A DNA stretch of 9,812 nucleotides, from assembly GCA_018897475.1 (NCBI GenBank), contig JAHIKS010000136.1:1-9812 (forward strand). The letters are read 5' to 3'. The notes beneath the pieces are model-generated. The model made no database searches. It saw nothing but the letters and a program-made list of their open reading frames with translations, and was not told the DNA's origin. The translations under genes and the position numbers were made by a program. Below are positions 1-5,456 of this stretch, in pieces (the stretch's first letter is position 1; the number at the start of each line of letters is the position of its first letter). The stretch comes from Candidatus Altarchaeota archaeon (GTDB lineage Archaea; Altiarchaeota; Altiarchaeia; IMC4; QMZM01).

Positions 1-663
1 AAGGCTGACAAATAATAATTTTCCTTTAAGTCTGGATAAAATTTCTCCGATTAACATAAAAACTGCCGGAAACAAAAAGGCCAAGTAATAGGGCGGAATG
101 CTGCCGTAATAAAAAGCAATACTGGCGATGCTGAGCAACAACCATAAAGAGATTGTCTTAAAACCTGAAGAGGGTTTTTTTAATAAAAACAGCCCGATAA
201 ACAATAAAACTCCTCTGGTGATCCAGGTGCGGATGGAGGAGGCGTTGGGGGTGTGGTGTGACAGGAGAGTTATGTCGTCGAGGTAGAGGAAGGCGTATTC
301 GTCCTCGGTGACATAGCTGTATTCGGGCAGGTCGTTCATGAGCAGGGAGGCGTACTTCTCGAAGCCGTCAGGTATTCCCTGGGCTGCGAGGATGTCGTAT
401 TTCCTGAGCTCGGTCAGAATGGAGGTCTTGGTTGTAGGTATCAGGTAGCTGCTCCATTTGAATCCCTCGAGGTTCCAGGTTGCGATGGAGATTGTGTCGA
501 AGGTTTTGATGGTGGTGGTTGTTGTGGTTGATGTGGTGGTTGTGGTTGTGCTGGTCGAGGAGGTTGTGGAGGTGGAGGTCGTGGTTGTGCTGGTTTCAGG
601 GGGGCCGGTGGTGCAGCCGGAGACCAAAAGCAGCAGCATAACGATAGCAAGATACCTTTTCAT
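1..663 (-). CDS. Partial lipoprotein: truncated EEP (DNase I-like) domain joined to transmembrane segments
   Basis: The frame starts at ATG 663 and stays open to the window edge, giving 221 residues. Residues 1-17 are a lipoprotein signal peptide ending in the lipobox VSGC (Cys17). Residues 18-51 are almost all Thr and Ser. From about residue 57 the sequence matches the start of the endonuclease/exonuclease/phosphatase fold: IATWNL (Asn64), then YDILAAQGI and YVTEDEYAFLYLDDITLL. In the family the QE pair supplies a catalytic metal-binding Glu; here it is Gln95-Gly96. Only about 90 residues of EEP similarity are present against roughly 250 normally. From about residue 150 the protein becomes hydrophobic (VLLFIGLFLL, then PPYYLAFLFPAVFMLIGEIL), like part of a multipass membrane enzyme. 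Leu codons shift from CTC/CTG to TTA/TTG and GC falls from about 57% to under 40%. It may be a degenerate nuclease fused to a foreign ORF, or an assembly chimera. No catalytic activity can be assigned. Confidence 0.7.
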   Translation of the reverse strand, partial: MKRYLAIVMLLLLVSGCTTGPPETSTTTTSTSTTSSTSTTTTTTSTTTTTTIKTFDTISIATWNLEGFKWSSYLIPTTKTSILTELRKYDILAAQGIPDGFEKYASLLMNDLPEYSYVTEDEYAFLYLDDITLLSHHTPNASSIRTWITRGVLLFIGLFLLKKPSSGFKTISLWLLLSIASIAFYYGSIPPYYLAFLFPAVFMLIGEILSRLKGKLLFVSL

Positions 664-723
664 TGCGATTTATTATGGGATTCTGGGGGGATAAACTGGT
701 TTATTCGCAGTATTTAAACCATC

Positions 724-744
724 AATTTAATAGTTTATTAAATT
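724..744 (+). promoter_or_regulatory. Palindrome and TATA-like box upstream of the Doc-type toxin
   Basis: An AT-rich inverted repeat has 8-bp arms, AATTTAAT (724-731) and ATTAAATT (737-744), around a 5-bp spacer. It contains TATA-like sequence (TTTAATAG at 726-733) about 29 nt before the TTG start at 759, where an archaeal TATA box for a leaderless message would be. An operator overlapping the promoter would fit autoregulation by the toxin-antitoxin complex. That role is inferred. Confidence 0.45.
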
Positions 745-758
745 AATAAGTTACTAAA

Positions 759-1112
759 TTGAAAACAAAGTATGAGAGTTTAAGCAAAAACCTCATCATA
801 GGAATAAATAAGGATTTTGGCGAAGGGGCTGTTCGTGATGAGGGGGCTTTGGATCATATTGCATACGAAACGGCCAGAACGAGGGGAGTGAATAGAAAAG
901 CTGCTACTCTGTTAGTCAGGATAGCAAGGCAACATCCATTTTTTGATGGAAACAAGAGAACTGCAATAGAAAGTGCCAGAACGTATCTGAAACTTAACGG
1001 CAGAGAGATTGTGGCTAAAGAGAATACCCTGTTTGACCTGGTGTTTAGAGTGATAAGCGACAGGTACGGAATAGATGAGGTAACCGTCTGGATTGCCAAT
1101 CATACAAAATGA
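759..1112 (+). CDS. doc: Doc/Fic-family toxin
   Basis: This 117-residue protein is typical in length for the death-on-curing (Doc) branch of the Fic fold. The signature HPFFDGNKRTA lies at residues 52-62. Known Doc enzymes use this HxFx(N/D)xNKR loop to bind ATP and phosphorylate elongation factor Tu, whereas canonical Fic enzymes AMPylate. The missing terminal Arg (NKRTA rather than GNGRxxR) favours the Doc type. The only plausible start is TTG at 759: an in-frame stop lies at 747-749 and the ATG at 772 is out of frame. The usual upstream Phd antitoxin gene is absent. Instead a 42-codon ORF overlaps the stop codon by 4 bp (ATGA). The gene is on the strand opposite to most neighbours. Whether it kills and what it modifies cannot be read from the sequence. 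Confidence 0.85.
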   Translation: MKTKYESLSKNLIIGINKDFGEGAVRDEGALDHIAYETARTRGVNRKAATLLVRIARQHPFFDGNKRTAIESARTYLKLNGREIVAKENTLFDLVFRVISDRYGIDEVTVWIANHTK

Positions 1113-1237
1113 AACTGACCAAGATGATGGGCATCAAGCGCCCGGTTAGATTAGCTGAGTGGGAGGATGCCAGGGATATAGTGAAGGAAAGCATGAGAAA
1201 GAACAAGAAGTTCTATGACAGGCTGGCGAAGATGTAG
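1109..1237 (+). CDS. Small 42-residue protein overlapping the Doc-type toxin, candidate antitoxin
   Basis: The start ATG at 1109 overlaps the toxin stop TGA at 1110 (ATGA), a spacing typical of translationally coupled toxin-antitoxin pairs. The product begins MKLTKMMGIKRPVRLAEW and ends in KESMRKNKKFYDRLAKM. It is very basic, and its second half is likely one amphipathic helix. I do not recognise the family and see no Phd DNA-binding domain. The coupling, size and charge suggest an antitoxin placed after the toxin, in reverse of phd-doc order. A short helix that docks into the toxin would be enough for inhibition. It could instead be an unrelated or remnant reading frame. Its stop codon TAG shares a base with the repeat module that follows. 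Confidence 0.6.
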   Translation: MKLTKMMGIKRPVRLAEWEDARDIVKESMRKNKKFYDRLAKM

Positions 1238-1293
1238 TTAGGCACTACACGTCAGAATTCACCGGCGGGCGGGGGAGAAATCAGCCAGAATTC
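1237..1293. repeat. 3' repeat module: GTTAGGCACTAC plus two GAATTC cores
   Basis: GTTAGGCACTAC (1237-1248) is followed by CAGAATTCACC twice (around 1253-1263 and 1286-1296). The module lies between the convergent ends of the small plus-strand ORF and the minus-strand propeller gene. It closely matches the module at 5412-5456: both share GTTAGGCNCTACA, AATTCACCGG, a G-rich run and AATCAG at the gene stop codon. The second GAATTC falls inside the last codons of the propeller gene. Confidence 0.75.
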
Positions 1294-2246
1294 ACCCAGT
1301 TTTCTATGGCTTTAAGGAGGTCGAAGTCATCGACCTCGCCATCTGACCACACCGCGATGTAGCTTAGCAGCTCGAAGTCAGAGACGGCGCCGTCGCAGGG
1401 CTCGTCGTCTCCCAGCAGGGGGCATCCGCCGGGGATGGTCGTGGTTTCTCCCTCCACCTGGGTTTTGAAGAACATCTTGTAGTCGTTTTCAGCAAATACT
1501 GCAAGGGTGGGGTCGGCTGTCATGCCGGAGAAATTCACGATGTTGTTGGCCAGGATGGAGAGGTTCCCGTCCAGGTATTCGGCAACGCAGATTCCCTGCC
1601 CCGCGTAGTAGGTATAGTAGCTGTCCCCGATATGGTGGGTGGATGAGATTGAACCTTCCGACCAGACAAAGCCGGTATCCTCAATGAAGGTACCGGTGGA
1701 GGATGAGGCGGTCGCTTTGGTTAATCCGCCGGTGTTCAGCAGAAGCACCCAGCCGGAGCCGTCATAGAACAGGTCGGGGTCAAATACATCCTCTCTGGTG
1801 AAGATTATAGCATCCTCCACAAAGTTGATTCCATCGGAAGAGGAGGCGGTAACAATCTCGTTGGTAACTTCTCCCTGGTTGAAGTTTCCGAGGTAGGTCA
1901 GCCTGACCTGGCCGGCGTCTATGATGGCGTTCGGGTCCACGGGATAGGGGCTGTTGGAGCCGTTGATCTGCACGTCGTATATGGTGAATGTCGCGCCCCT
2001 GTCCTCGCTGATGCCGACGCTCAGCTTTTCGTTCTCCGGGTCCTCGGCATTGACGTAGTAGAGGTGGGTCTTGTTGTTGAAGTAAACCGCGCCCGGCACG
2101 GAGGCGTGGTCAAGGAGCATGACGTCGCTGACGTTCCAGATAATCCCGTCCGTTGAGGTGGCTGAATATATCTGGTGATAATAGGGGGTGCTCTGCGCGT
2201 GCACGCAACCCGCAAGGAAGAGGATGATAATTAGCGTCTTTTTCAT
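1281..2246 (-). CDS. Secreted beta-propeller protein with C-terminal dockerin-like cassette
   Basis: This is a 321-residue exported protein. The signal peptide MKKTLIIILFLAGCVHAQ contains a possible lipobox (LAGC). The body, residues 20 to about 265, has repeated propeller-blade patterns such as YSATSTDGIIWN, GAVYFNNKTHLYYV, ASSSDGINF, DPDLFYDGSGWVLLL and ADPTLAVFAENDYKMFF. These resemble the five-bladed fold of GH43/GH32-type glycosidases and Asp-box sialidase-like proteins. I cannot identify a complete catalytic set, so it may bind rather than cleave glycans. After ETTTIPGG comes CPLLGDDEPCDGAVSDFELL and then GEVDDFDLLKAIENW, the cassette shared with the genes at 2831-3943 and 7288-9654. 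It ends VNSG where the paralogue ends SG; the extra Asn-Ser codons are part of a GAATTC element. A TATA-like box lies 28 nt upstream of the start. Confidence 0.8.
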   Translation of the reverse strand: MKKTLIIILFLAGCVHAQSTPYYHQIYSATSTDGIIWNVSDVMLLDHASVPGAVYFNNKTHLYYVNAEDPENEKLSVGISEDRGATFTIYDVQINGSNSPYPVDPNAIIDAGQVRLTYLGNFNQGEVTNEIVTASSSDGINFVEDAIIFTREDVFDPDLFYDGSGWVLLLNTGGLTKATASSSTGTFIEDTGFVWSEGSISSTHHIGDSYYTYYAGQGICVAEYLDGNLSILANNIVNFSGMTADPTLAVFAENDYKMFFKTQVEGETTTIPGGCPLLGDDEPCDGAVSDFELLSYIAVWSDGEVDDFDLLKAIENWVNSG

Positions 2247-2268
2247 TACGTTAGATATTTCCTCGGAG

Positions 2269-2280
2269 TTATATTTATGC
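2269..2280 (-). promoter_or_regulatory. TATA-like box for the propeller gene starting at 2246
   Basis: Read on the minus strand, GCATAAATATAA is centred about 28 nt upstream of the ATG at 2246, which predicts a transcript starting at or very near the start codon. Confidence 0.5.
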
Positions 2281-2289
2281 GGCTGGCGG

Positions 2290-2303
2290 GGGGGGAATTC
2301 TCG
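2290..2303. repeat. GAATTC palindromic element between divergent genes
   Basis: GGGGGGAATTCTCGG sits in the gap between the divergent propeller gene and the RelB/RelE-type operon, just upstream of the operator repeats. It is the only copy not placed 3' of a minus-strand stop codon or within a gene. Confidence 0.55.
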
Positions 2304-2339
2304 GCTATATCTGGCTATAGCGATATATAAAGCGCTATA
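2303..2339 (+). promoter_or_regulatory. Promoter and probable operator of the RelB/RelE-type operon
   Basis: TATAGCG (2316-2322) and CGCTATA (2333-2339) form a 7-bp inverted repeat around the TATA box ATATATAA (2323-2330). A further GCTATA at 2304-2309 makes three copies of the half-site. The TATA box centre lies about 29 nt before the ATG at 2356, consistent with a leaderless message. Ribbon-helix-helix antitoxins commonly bind such short repeats over their own promoters, so autorepression is likely but inferred. Confidence 0.6.
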
Positions 2340-2355
2340 AGAATATTATAACAGA

Positions 2356-2580
2356 ATGGCAACCACGACGATTCAGGTGACAAAAGACGTGAAGTCTATG
2401 CTTGATAGTATGAGGCTCTATGGCAGGGAGACGTACAACGACCTTATTCTGAGGATAATCGAGGATTCAAGGGAATTGAGCGAGCAGACTAAAAAGGAGA
2501 TAAAGAAGGCAAGGGCCGAGATTTCCGCCGGCAGGTTCAAGGCGCATGAGAAGCTGGGCAAGGAACTGGGGTTTAAATGA
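2356..2580 (+). CDS. RelB-like antitoxin, ribbon-helix-helix type
   Basis: This 74-residue protein lies directly upstream of a RelE-type toxin and overlaps it by 4 bp (ATGA). Residues 2-9 (ATTTIQVT) form the expected DNA-binding beta strand. The following helices, about residues 10-20 and 24-36 (ETYNDLILRIIED), complete a ribbon-helix-helix fold. The charged tail (about 40-74) should be disordered until it wraps the toxin. The family neutralises its toxin and represses its own promoter as a complex. The repeat-flanked TATA box just upstream fits that role. The ATG start is favoured by TATA spacing and by the strand beginning at residue 2. Confidence 0.85.
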   Translation: MATTTIQVTKDVKSMLDSMRLYGRETYNDLILRIIEDSRELSEQTKKEIKKARAEISAGRFKAHEKLGKELGFK

Positions 2581-2828
2581 GATATCAGATAATCTGGGCC
2601 GAGTCAGCAGCGAGGGAGCTAGGGAAGCTGGAGCCCCCGGTGGCAAGACATATTTATTCCAAGGTCGGGGAGCTTGCAGACAATCCTTACAGGAACGTCA
2701 AGAAGCTTTCGGGTGATAGGGGTTTCAGATTGAGGGTGGGCGATTACAGGATTATCTTCGACATAGACGGGGAGAGGTTGAAGATTCTGGTTCTTAAGGT
2801 GGGGCACAGGAGCAGGGTTTACAGGTAG
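2577..2828 (+). CDS. relE: RelE/ParE-family toxin, probable mRNA interferase
   Basis: This 83-residue protein has the full length of archaeal RelE proteins. It opens with MRYQIIWAESAARELGKLEP. The family's central strands follow, KKLSGDRGFRLRVGDYRIIF, and then the terminal strand KILVLKVGHRSRVYR. Known RelE toxins enter the ribosomal A site and cut mRNA, using basic residues in the RLRVGDYR and HR positions, all of which are present. It looks intact. Translation is coupled to the antitoxin by an ATGA overlap. Its stop codon lies 2 nt from the stop of the convergent propeller gene, so the transcripts are likely to overlap. A ParE-like gyrase target cannot be excluded from sequence alone. Confidence 0.87.
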   Translation: MRYQIIWAESAARELGKLEPPVARHIYSKVGELADNPYRNVKKLSGDRGFRLRVGDYRIIFDIDGERLKILVLKVGHRSRVYR

Positions 2829-2830
2829 AA

Positions 2831-3943
2831 TTAACCGGACCAGTTCTCTATGGCCCCCAGCAGGTCAAAGTCGCTGACTTCTCCAAGGACCCAGTCCTCG
2901 ATGTAGGTTAGCAATTCAAAGTCGCTGACTGTGCCGTCGCAGGGGTCCTCGTCCCCAATCAGGGGGCATTCATCTTCCATGACTGTGGTCGTGGTCGTAT
3001 AGGAGGTTCCGTTGAAAAAAACGCTATGTATCCCGGATTCTTGGATGACGCTGCCCTGGGCCCCGTAGGGGGCAAAGTAGATTCTTATCCCGCTGTCAGC
3101 CATTATCGCGGCGGGGTCCTCGGGGTTTATCTCAGCAGTGTCGTTTCCGTAGCCTTCTATGATGGCGGTAGCGTCTGTGGTGAATGTCAGTCCGTCGGAT
3201 GATGTGATGTCCAGTATGCCGTTAATGAAAGAGTCGCCGCACACCAGTGCCGCGACGTAGAGGTGATAGGTGCCCTCAGGGGTTATGAGCGGAGCTACGT
3301 TTCCAATGCGGGTTACGCCCTGGCACAGGTCGGAGGGGTCGAGTCTCACTCCCACCTCCCTCGTCCAGTTGAGGCCGTTCTGTGAAGTGGCGCTAAGCAC
3401 CCTCCAATGCTCATCTCCATCAATGCCGTGGTAATACATCCGGTAGGTGCCGTTATCCAGCTGGAGTATCTTTGCGCTCCTTATGCCTGCCGATTCATAG
3501 CTGCTGCCGTTGTAGGTGAGCCTGTCGCCGCCCTCGACCGTGAAATTCAGGCCGTCTTCCGATGTGGCACTCATTATGGCCCTTGCCCCAGGTGCGGGCG
3601 GATTGCCTGCCTGGTCCGTGTAGTACAGCCTGAACCTCCCGTCCGCCAGTTTCACTGCAAAGGGCATGAAGGCCCCGGTCAGCCTGTAGCCGTCCTCCTT
3701 CTGGAAATCCAGCCCGTCGCTGGACGTGTAGCTTACGACTGTATGGTTGCCGATGTCCGATGCCTCGCCGTATAACCGGTATCTTCCGTCATCCAGTATG
3801 ACTACGGTAACATCGAAGAGATAGACCTCATCAATCAGCTTGCCCTCGTAGCTCCAGCCCTCATGGAGGGTGAACTCCGTGCTGCTGGACCCGGCCACTG
3901 CAAGGAGGATTAATACAGCCACGGGCAGGATATTTCGCTCCAT
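2831..3943 (-). CDS. Second secreted beta-propeller protein with dockerin-like cassette
   Basis: The preferred start is ATG 3943, giving 370 residues and a signal peptide MERNILPVAVLILLAVAGSS. A TATA-like box (3968-3975) sits 28 nt upstream. A longer frame from 4015 would read through that box and two GAATTC repeats. The body has at least four blade repeats of the form ILDDGRYRLYGEAS, KLADGRFRLYYTDQ, LQLDNGTYRMYYHG and TPEGTYHLYVAA. Each is followed by a strand such as SATSEDGLNFT or SATSQNGLNWTREVGVRL. This resembles sialidase-type Asp-box or GH43-like propellers, and I do not see a complete catalytic site. After TTTTTV comes ECPLIGDEDPCDGTVSDFELL (cassette start) and GEVSDFDLLGAIENW. It is a paralogue in architecture, and partly in sequence, of the protein at 1281-2246. 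Carbohydrate binding or hydrolysis at the cell surface is the likely theme. Confidence 0.8.
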   Translation of the reverse strand: MERNILPVAVLILLAVAGSSSTEFTLHEGWSYEGKLIDEVYLFDVTVVILDDGRYRLYGEASDIGNHTVVSYTSSDGLDFQKEDGYRLTGAFMPFAVKLADGRFRLYYTDQAGNPPAPGARAIMSATSEDGLNFTVEGGDRLTYNGSSYESAGIRSAKILQLDNGTYRMYYHGIDGDEHWRVLSATSQNGLNWTREVGVRLDPSDLCQGVTRIGNVAPLITPEGTYHLYVAALVCGDSFINGILDITSSDGLTFTTDATAIIEGYGNDTAEINPEDPAAIMADSGIRIYFAPYGAQGSVIQESGIHSVFFNGTSYTTTTTVMEDECPLIGDEDPCDGTVSDFELLTYIEDWVLGEVSDFDLLGAIENWSG

Positions 3944-3967
3944 CGTATTAGGAATTATTCGGGGTTG

Positions 3968-3975
3968 CATAAATC
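3968..3975 (-). promoter_or_regulatory. TATA-like box for the gene starting at 3943
   Basis: GATTTATG on the minus strand is centred 28 nt before the ATG. It decides the start codon in favour of 3943 over the longer frame from 4015. Confidence 0.5.
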
Positions 3976-3976
3976 T

Positions 3977-4016
3977 GGAGAATTCACCAGCGGCAGAGAG
4001 AATTCGGTGGACCACC
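3977..4016. repeat. Two GAATTC elements 20 bp apart plus a GGTGGaCCACC palindrome
   Basis: GAATTC occurs at 3980 and 4000, each in a GAGAATTC context, followed by the perfect palindrome GGTGGACCACC (4006-4016). The block lies 3' of the minus-strand membrane gene at 4047-4397 and just upstream of the promoter of the 3943 gene. The 20-bp spacing matches the array at 6760-6808. Confidence 0.65.
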
Positions 4017-4046
4017 CCAGAGCATAGTGGACTTCTTCGGGGGGAA

Positions 4047-4397
4047 TCATCCCTGCGTCCTGTTAATGAAATCGTAGATTTGCTCCTCCACAGGTATGTG
4101 CAGCATGGCCATCATTATGACGTTCACGATTATGAACTTCAGAACGGTATAGAGCAGGACGTAGACGGCAAACAGGATTATGCGCCTTACCCAGACGTTG
4201 AGGCTGCTGTATTGGGGATAGCGGCTGATTATTTTTCCCTCGATGAACTGCCTGACGGGAAGGAGTTTGATAAGGAGCAGGATTTCAAGTATCAATACAA
4301 GTGTCACGGGCATATGTGACTTGAAGTAGAGGGCATAGACTATTACAAATGAAAGAATCAGAAACTTCGCTATCTGGTACTTCGATGGAGGGAGCAT
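4047..4397 (-). CDS. Small multipass membrane protein of unknown function
   Basis: This 116-residue protein is mostly hydrophobic. Segments lie at about 9-26 (KFLILSFVIVYALYF), 30-46 (VTLVLILEILLLIKLL) and a long stretch at about 69-100 (RIILFAVYVLLYTVLKF then IIVNVIMMAML), so three or four helices. The loop between the second and third segments is basic (RQFIEGKIISRY). I do not recognise the family. Its topology and size are like the PsiE-like protein at 6235-6624, but no PsiE motif is visible. The ATG at 4397 has an inverted repeat centred 24 nt upstream, at the expected promoter position. The stop codon is TGA in the same TGATTCCCC context as several neighbouring genes. Confidence 0.7.
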   Translation of the reverse strand: MLPPSKYQIAKFLILSFVIVYALYFKSHMPVTLVLILEILLLIKLLPVRQFIEGKIISRYPQYSSLNVWVRRIILFAVYVLLYTVLKFIIVNVIMMAMLHIPVEEQIYDFINRTQG

Positions 4398-4411
4398 GGT
4401 ACCGGATATAA

Positions 4412-4430
4412 AGGGATAAGGATTATCCCT
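4412..4430. promoter_or_regulatory. Perfect 8-bp inverted repeat between two minus-strand genes
   Basis: AGGGATAA (4412-4419) and TTATCCCT (4423-4430) flank GGA. The repeat lies 2 nt beyond the stop codon of the gene at 4432-4650. It is centred about 24 nt upstream of the ATG at 4397. It could be a terminator stem for the first gene or an operator over the promoter (minus strand GATAATCC) of the second. There is no following T-run, which favours the operator reading. Confidence 0.4.
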
Positions 4431-4431
4431 G

Positions 4432-4650
4432 TTACTTATAGACTTTTTTAGAGATGGGTTTGCCGTTTTTAACGTTTTCTATGTACCATACATCATTTTC
4501 CATAATCAGCCGGTTACCCGTGAAGGGCTCCTTCTTTGATGTCTTTTTTCCGGGTTTGTCACTATGGCTCTTGGCTTGGCAGGCTTCTTTGCAAAATTTT
4601 CCATAAAGTTTCGATTTAACTTCTTCTCCGCAAATTGGACATGTTTTCAT
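4432..4650 (-). CDS. Small zinc-ribbon-like protein
   Basis: This 72-residue protein has Cys4-x2-Cys7 (MKTCPICGE) and Cys20-x3-Cys24 (KFCKEACQ), a four-cysteine set expected to bind zinc. A Lys-rich segment follows (DKPGKKTSKKEP, about residues 32-43), then a short strand-rich tail (NDVWYIENVKNGKPISKKVYK). Such proteins often bind nucleic acid or act as adaptors, but no specific family is recognised. It lies 45 nt downstream of the acetyltransferase-like gene and 34 nt upstream of the membrane gene, so cotranscription is possible. A TATA-like stretch on the minus strand (CCCTTTATCCC, about 4677-4687) also lies at promoter distance. Confidence 0.65.
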   Translation of the reverse strand: MKTCPICGEEVKSKLYGKFCKEACQAKSHSDKPGKKTSKKEPFTGNRLIMENDVWYIENVKNGKPISKKVYK

Positions 4651-4675
4651 AGTACTGATTTATATTGGATTCAAC

Positions 4676-4687
4676 AGGGATAAAGGG
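4676..4687 (-). promoter_or_regulatory. TATA-like box for the zinc-ribbon-like gene
   Basis: The minus strand reads CCCTTTATCCCT, with its centre about 32 nt upstream of the ATG at 4650. It lies in the 45-nt gap after the acetyltransferase-like gene. Placement is the only support. Confidence 0.3.
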
Positions 4688-4688
4688 G

Positions 4689-4699
4689 GTTAGGACTAC
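4689..4699. repeat. Variant GTTAGG-ACTAC motif overlapping a stop codon
   Basis: GTTAGGACTAC is the 12-bp module motif with one base missing. Its ACTAC part contains the TAG stop of the gene at 4696-5376. No GAATTC core accompanies it. Confidence 0.5.
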
Positions 4700-5376
4700 G
4701 CCACGATGCCAAGGACGTAAAGCAGCGCTATCAGCACCGGCTGATGTATAAGGTAGATGAGGAGGGAGTGCCGGCCCAGTGTGCTGAGGGGCGTGGAGAT
4801 TTCAGGGAGGCGGAATTTCCGGGTGTGGTCGGGGTAGAGGGAATTCCCCAGGAAGATTCCGACGAGGAACAGGCCGAACCAGGGGAATATTGGGAAGTAG
4901 TCGAAGGTCCTGAAGCTGGCAGGGAATAGGATAAGGGGGCCCTGGATGGACAGGCCGATGATGATGATAGAGAGGCCGAGGAGGAGGTTCCAGCGCTTTT
5001 GTCTCAGGAAGGGGTAGGCAAGGACTATTGAGAGGCCGATGAAGTGGAGGATTCCGAAGACGATGAATTCCGCGGGGAAGAACAGAATAGTTGCCATGGT
5101 TATGAGCAGGCCCCATGAGAAGATTTTCAGGCCTTTGATCAGGTATCTTTCCATGCCGGCTGCAGAGCGCGAGTGGCTGAGGGAGAGTGATATTCCTGCC
5201 AGAAGGATGAAGATGGAGGCCGTTGCCCTCCCCAGATAGAAGAGGAGACCGGAATGGATGCCGATGTCGTAGCCGCCAAAGTAGCTGAGGTCGAAGGCCA
5301 GGTGGAAGGCAATCATCATCACTATTGCGATTCCGCGCAGGGCGTCGACTTCCCAGAAGCGCCTTTTGGATTCCAT
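4696..5376 (-). CDS. DUF1624 / HGSNAT-like membrane acyltransferase
   Basis: This is a 226-residue multipass protein. Its N-terminus RRFWEVDALRGIAIVMMIAF, followed by HLAFDLSYFGG, matches the heparan-alpha-glucosaminide N-acetyltransferase catalytic family (DUF1624). The conserved D11, R14-G15, H25 and F28-D29 are all visible. About seven hydrophobic segments follow, including FILLAGISLSLSHS, GILHFIGLSIVLAYPF, FPIFPWFGLFLVGIFLG and the last helix with GRHSLLIYLIHQP. The length is normal for prokaryotic members. The family is thought to move acetyl or other acyl groups across the membrane onto sugars. A role in modifying surface polysaccharide or glycoprotein would suit the secreted-protein neighbourhood but is inferred. 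A TATA-like box (5397-5406) lies 26 nt before the ATG. The stop overlaps a variant of the 3' module. Confidence 0.85.
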   Translation of the reverse strand: MESKRRFWEVDALRGIAIVMMIAFHLAFDLSYFGGYDIGIHSGLLFYLGRATASIFILLAGISLSLSHSRSAAGMERYLIKGLKIFSWGLLITMATILFFPAEFIVFGILHFIGLSIVLAYPFLRQKRWNLLLGLSIIIIGLSIQGPLILFPASFRTFDYFPIFPWFGLFLVGIFLGNSLYPDHTRKFRLPEISTPLSTLGRHSLLIYLIHQPVLIALLYVLGIVA

Positions 5377-5396
5377 AAGAATATCTGGGGAGAGAT

Positions 5397-5406
5397 GGCT
5401 AAAACA
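5397..5406 (-). promoter_or_regulatory. TATA-like box for the acetyltransferase-like gene
   Basis: TGTTTTAGCC on the minus strand is centred 26 nt upstream of the ATG at 5376. It lies just beyond the GTTAGGCTCTAC motif that follows the lipoprotein gene. Confidence 0.4.
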
Positions 5407-5411
5407 GGGGA

Positions 5412-5456
5412 GTTAGGCTCTACAAAGTATAATTCACCGGGAGCGGGGAGGAATCA
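5412..5456. repeat. 3' repeat module: GTTAGGCTCTAC, AATTCACCGG, AATCAG
   Basis: The module begins GTTAGGCTCTAC (5412-5423), continues with TATAATTCACCGGGAG and reaches the TGA stop of the lipoprotein gene through GGAGGAATCAG. It aligns almost end to end with 1237-1284. Here GAATTC has decayed to TAATTC. Confidence 0.7.

Noticed and set aside
458..694. Plus-strand ORF rich in Val
   Set aside because: It is the complement of the Thr-rich linker of the EEP lipoprotein gene.
665..758. Phd antitoxin gene upstream of the Doc-type toxin
   Set aside because: The gap is only about 95 nt, AT-rich and without an open frame of useful length.
3944..4015. N-terminal extension of the second propeller protein to 4015
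   Set aside because: It would place sequence before a good signal peptide and run through a TATA-like box and the repeat block.
4836..4850. GAATTC copy in the acetyltransferase-like gene as an inserted element
   Set aside because: It reads L-G-N-S-L within a normal-length transmembrane loop, so ordinary coding constraint explains it. It is counted in the GAATTC total but not called as an insertion.
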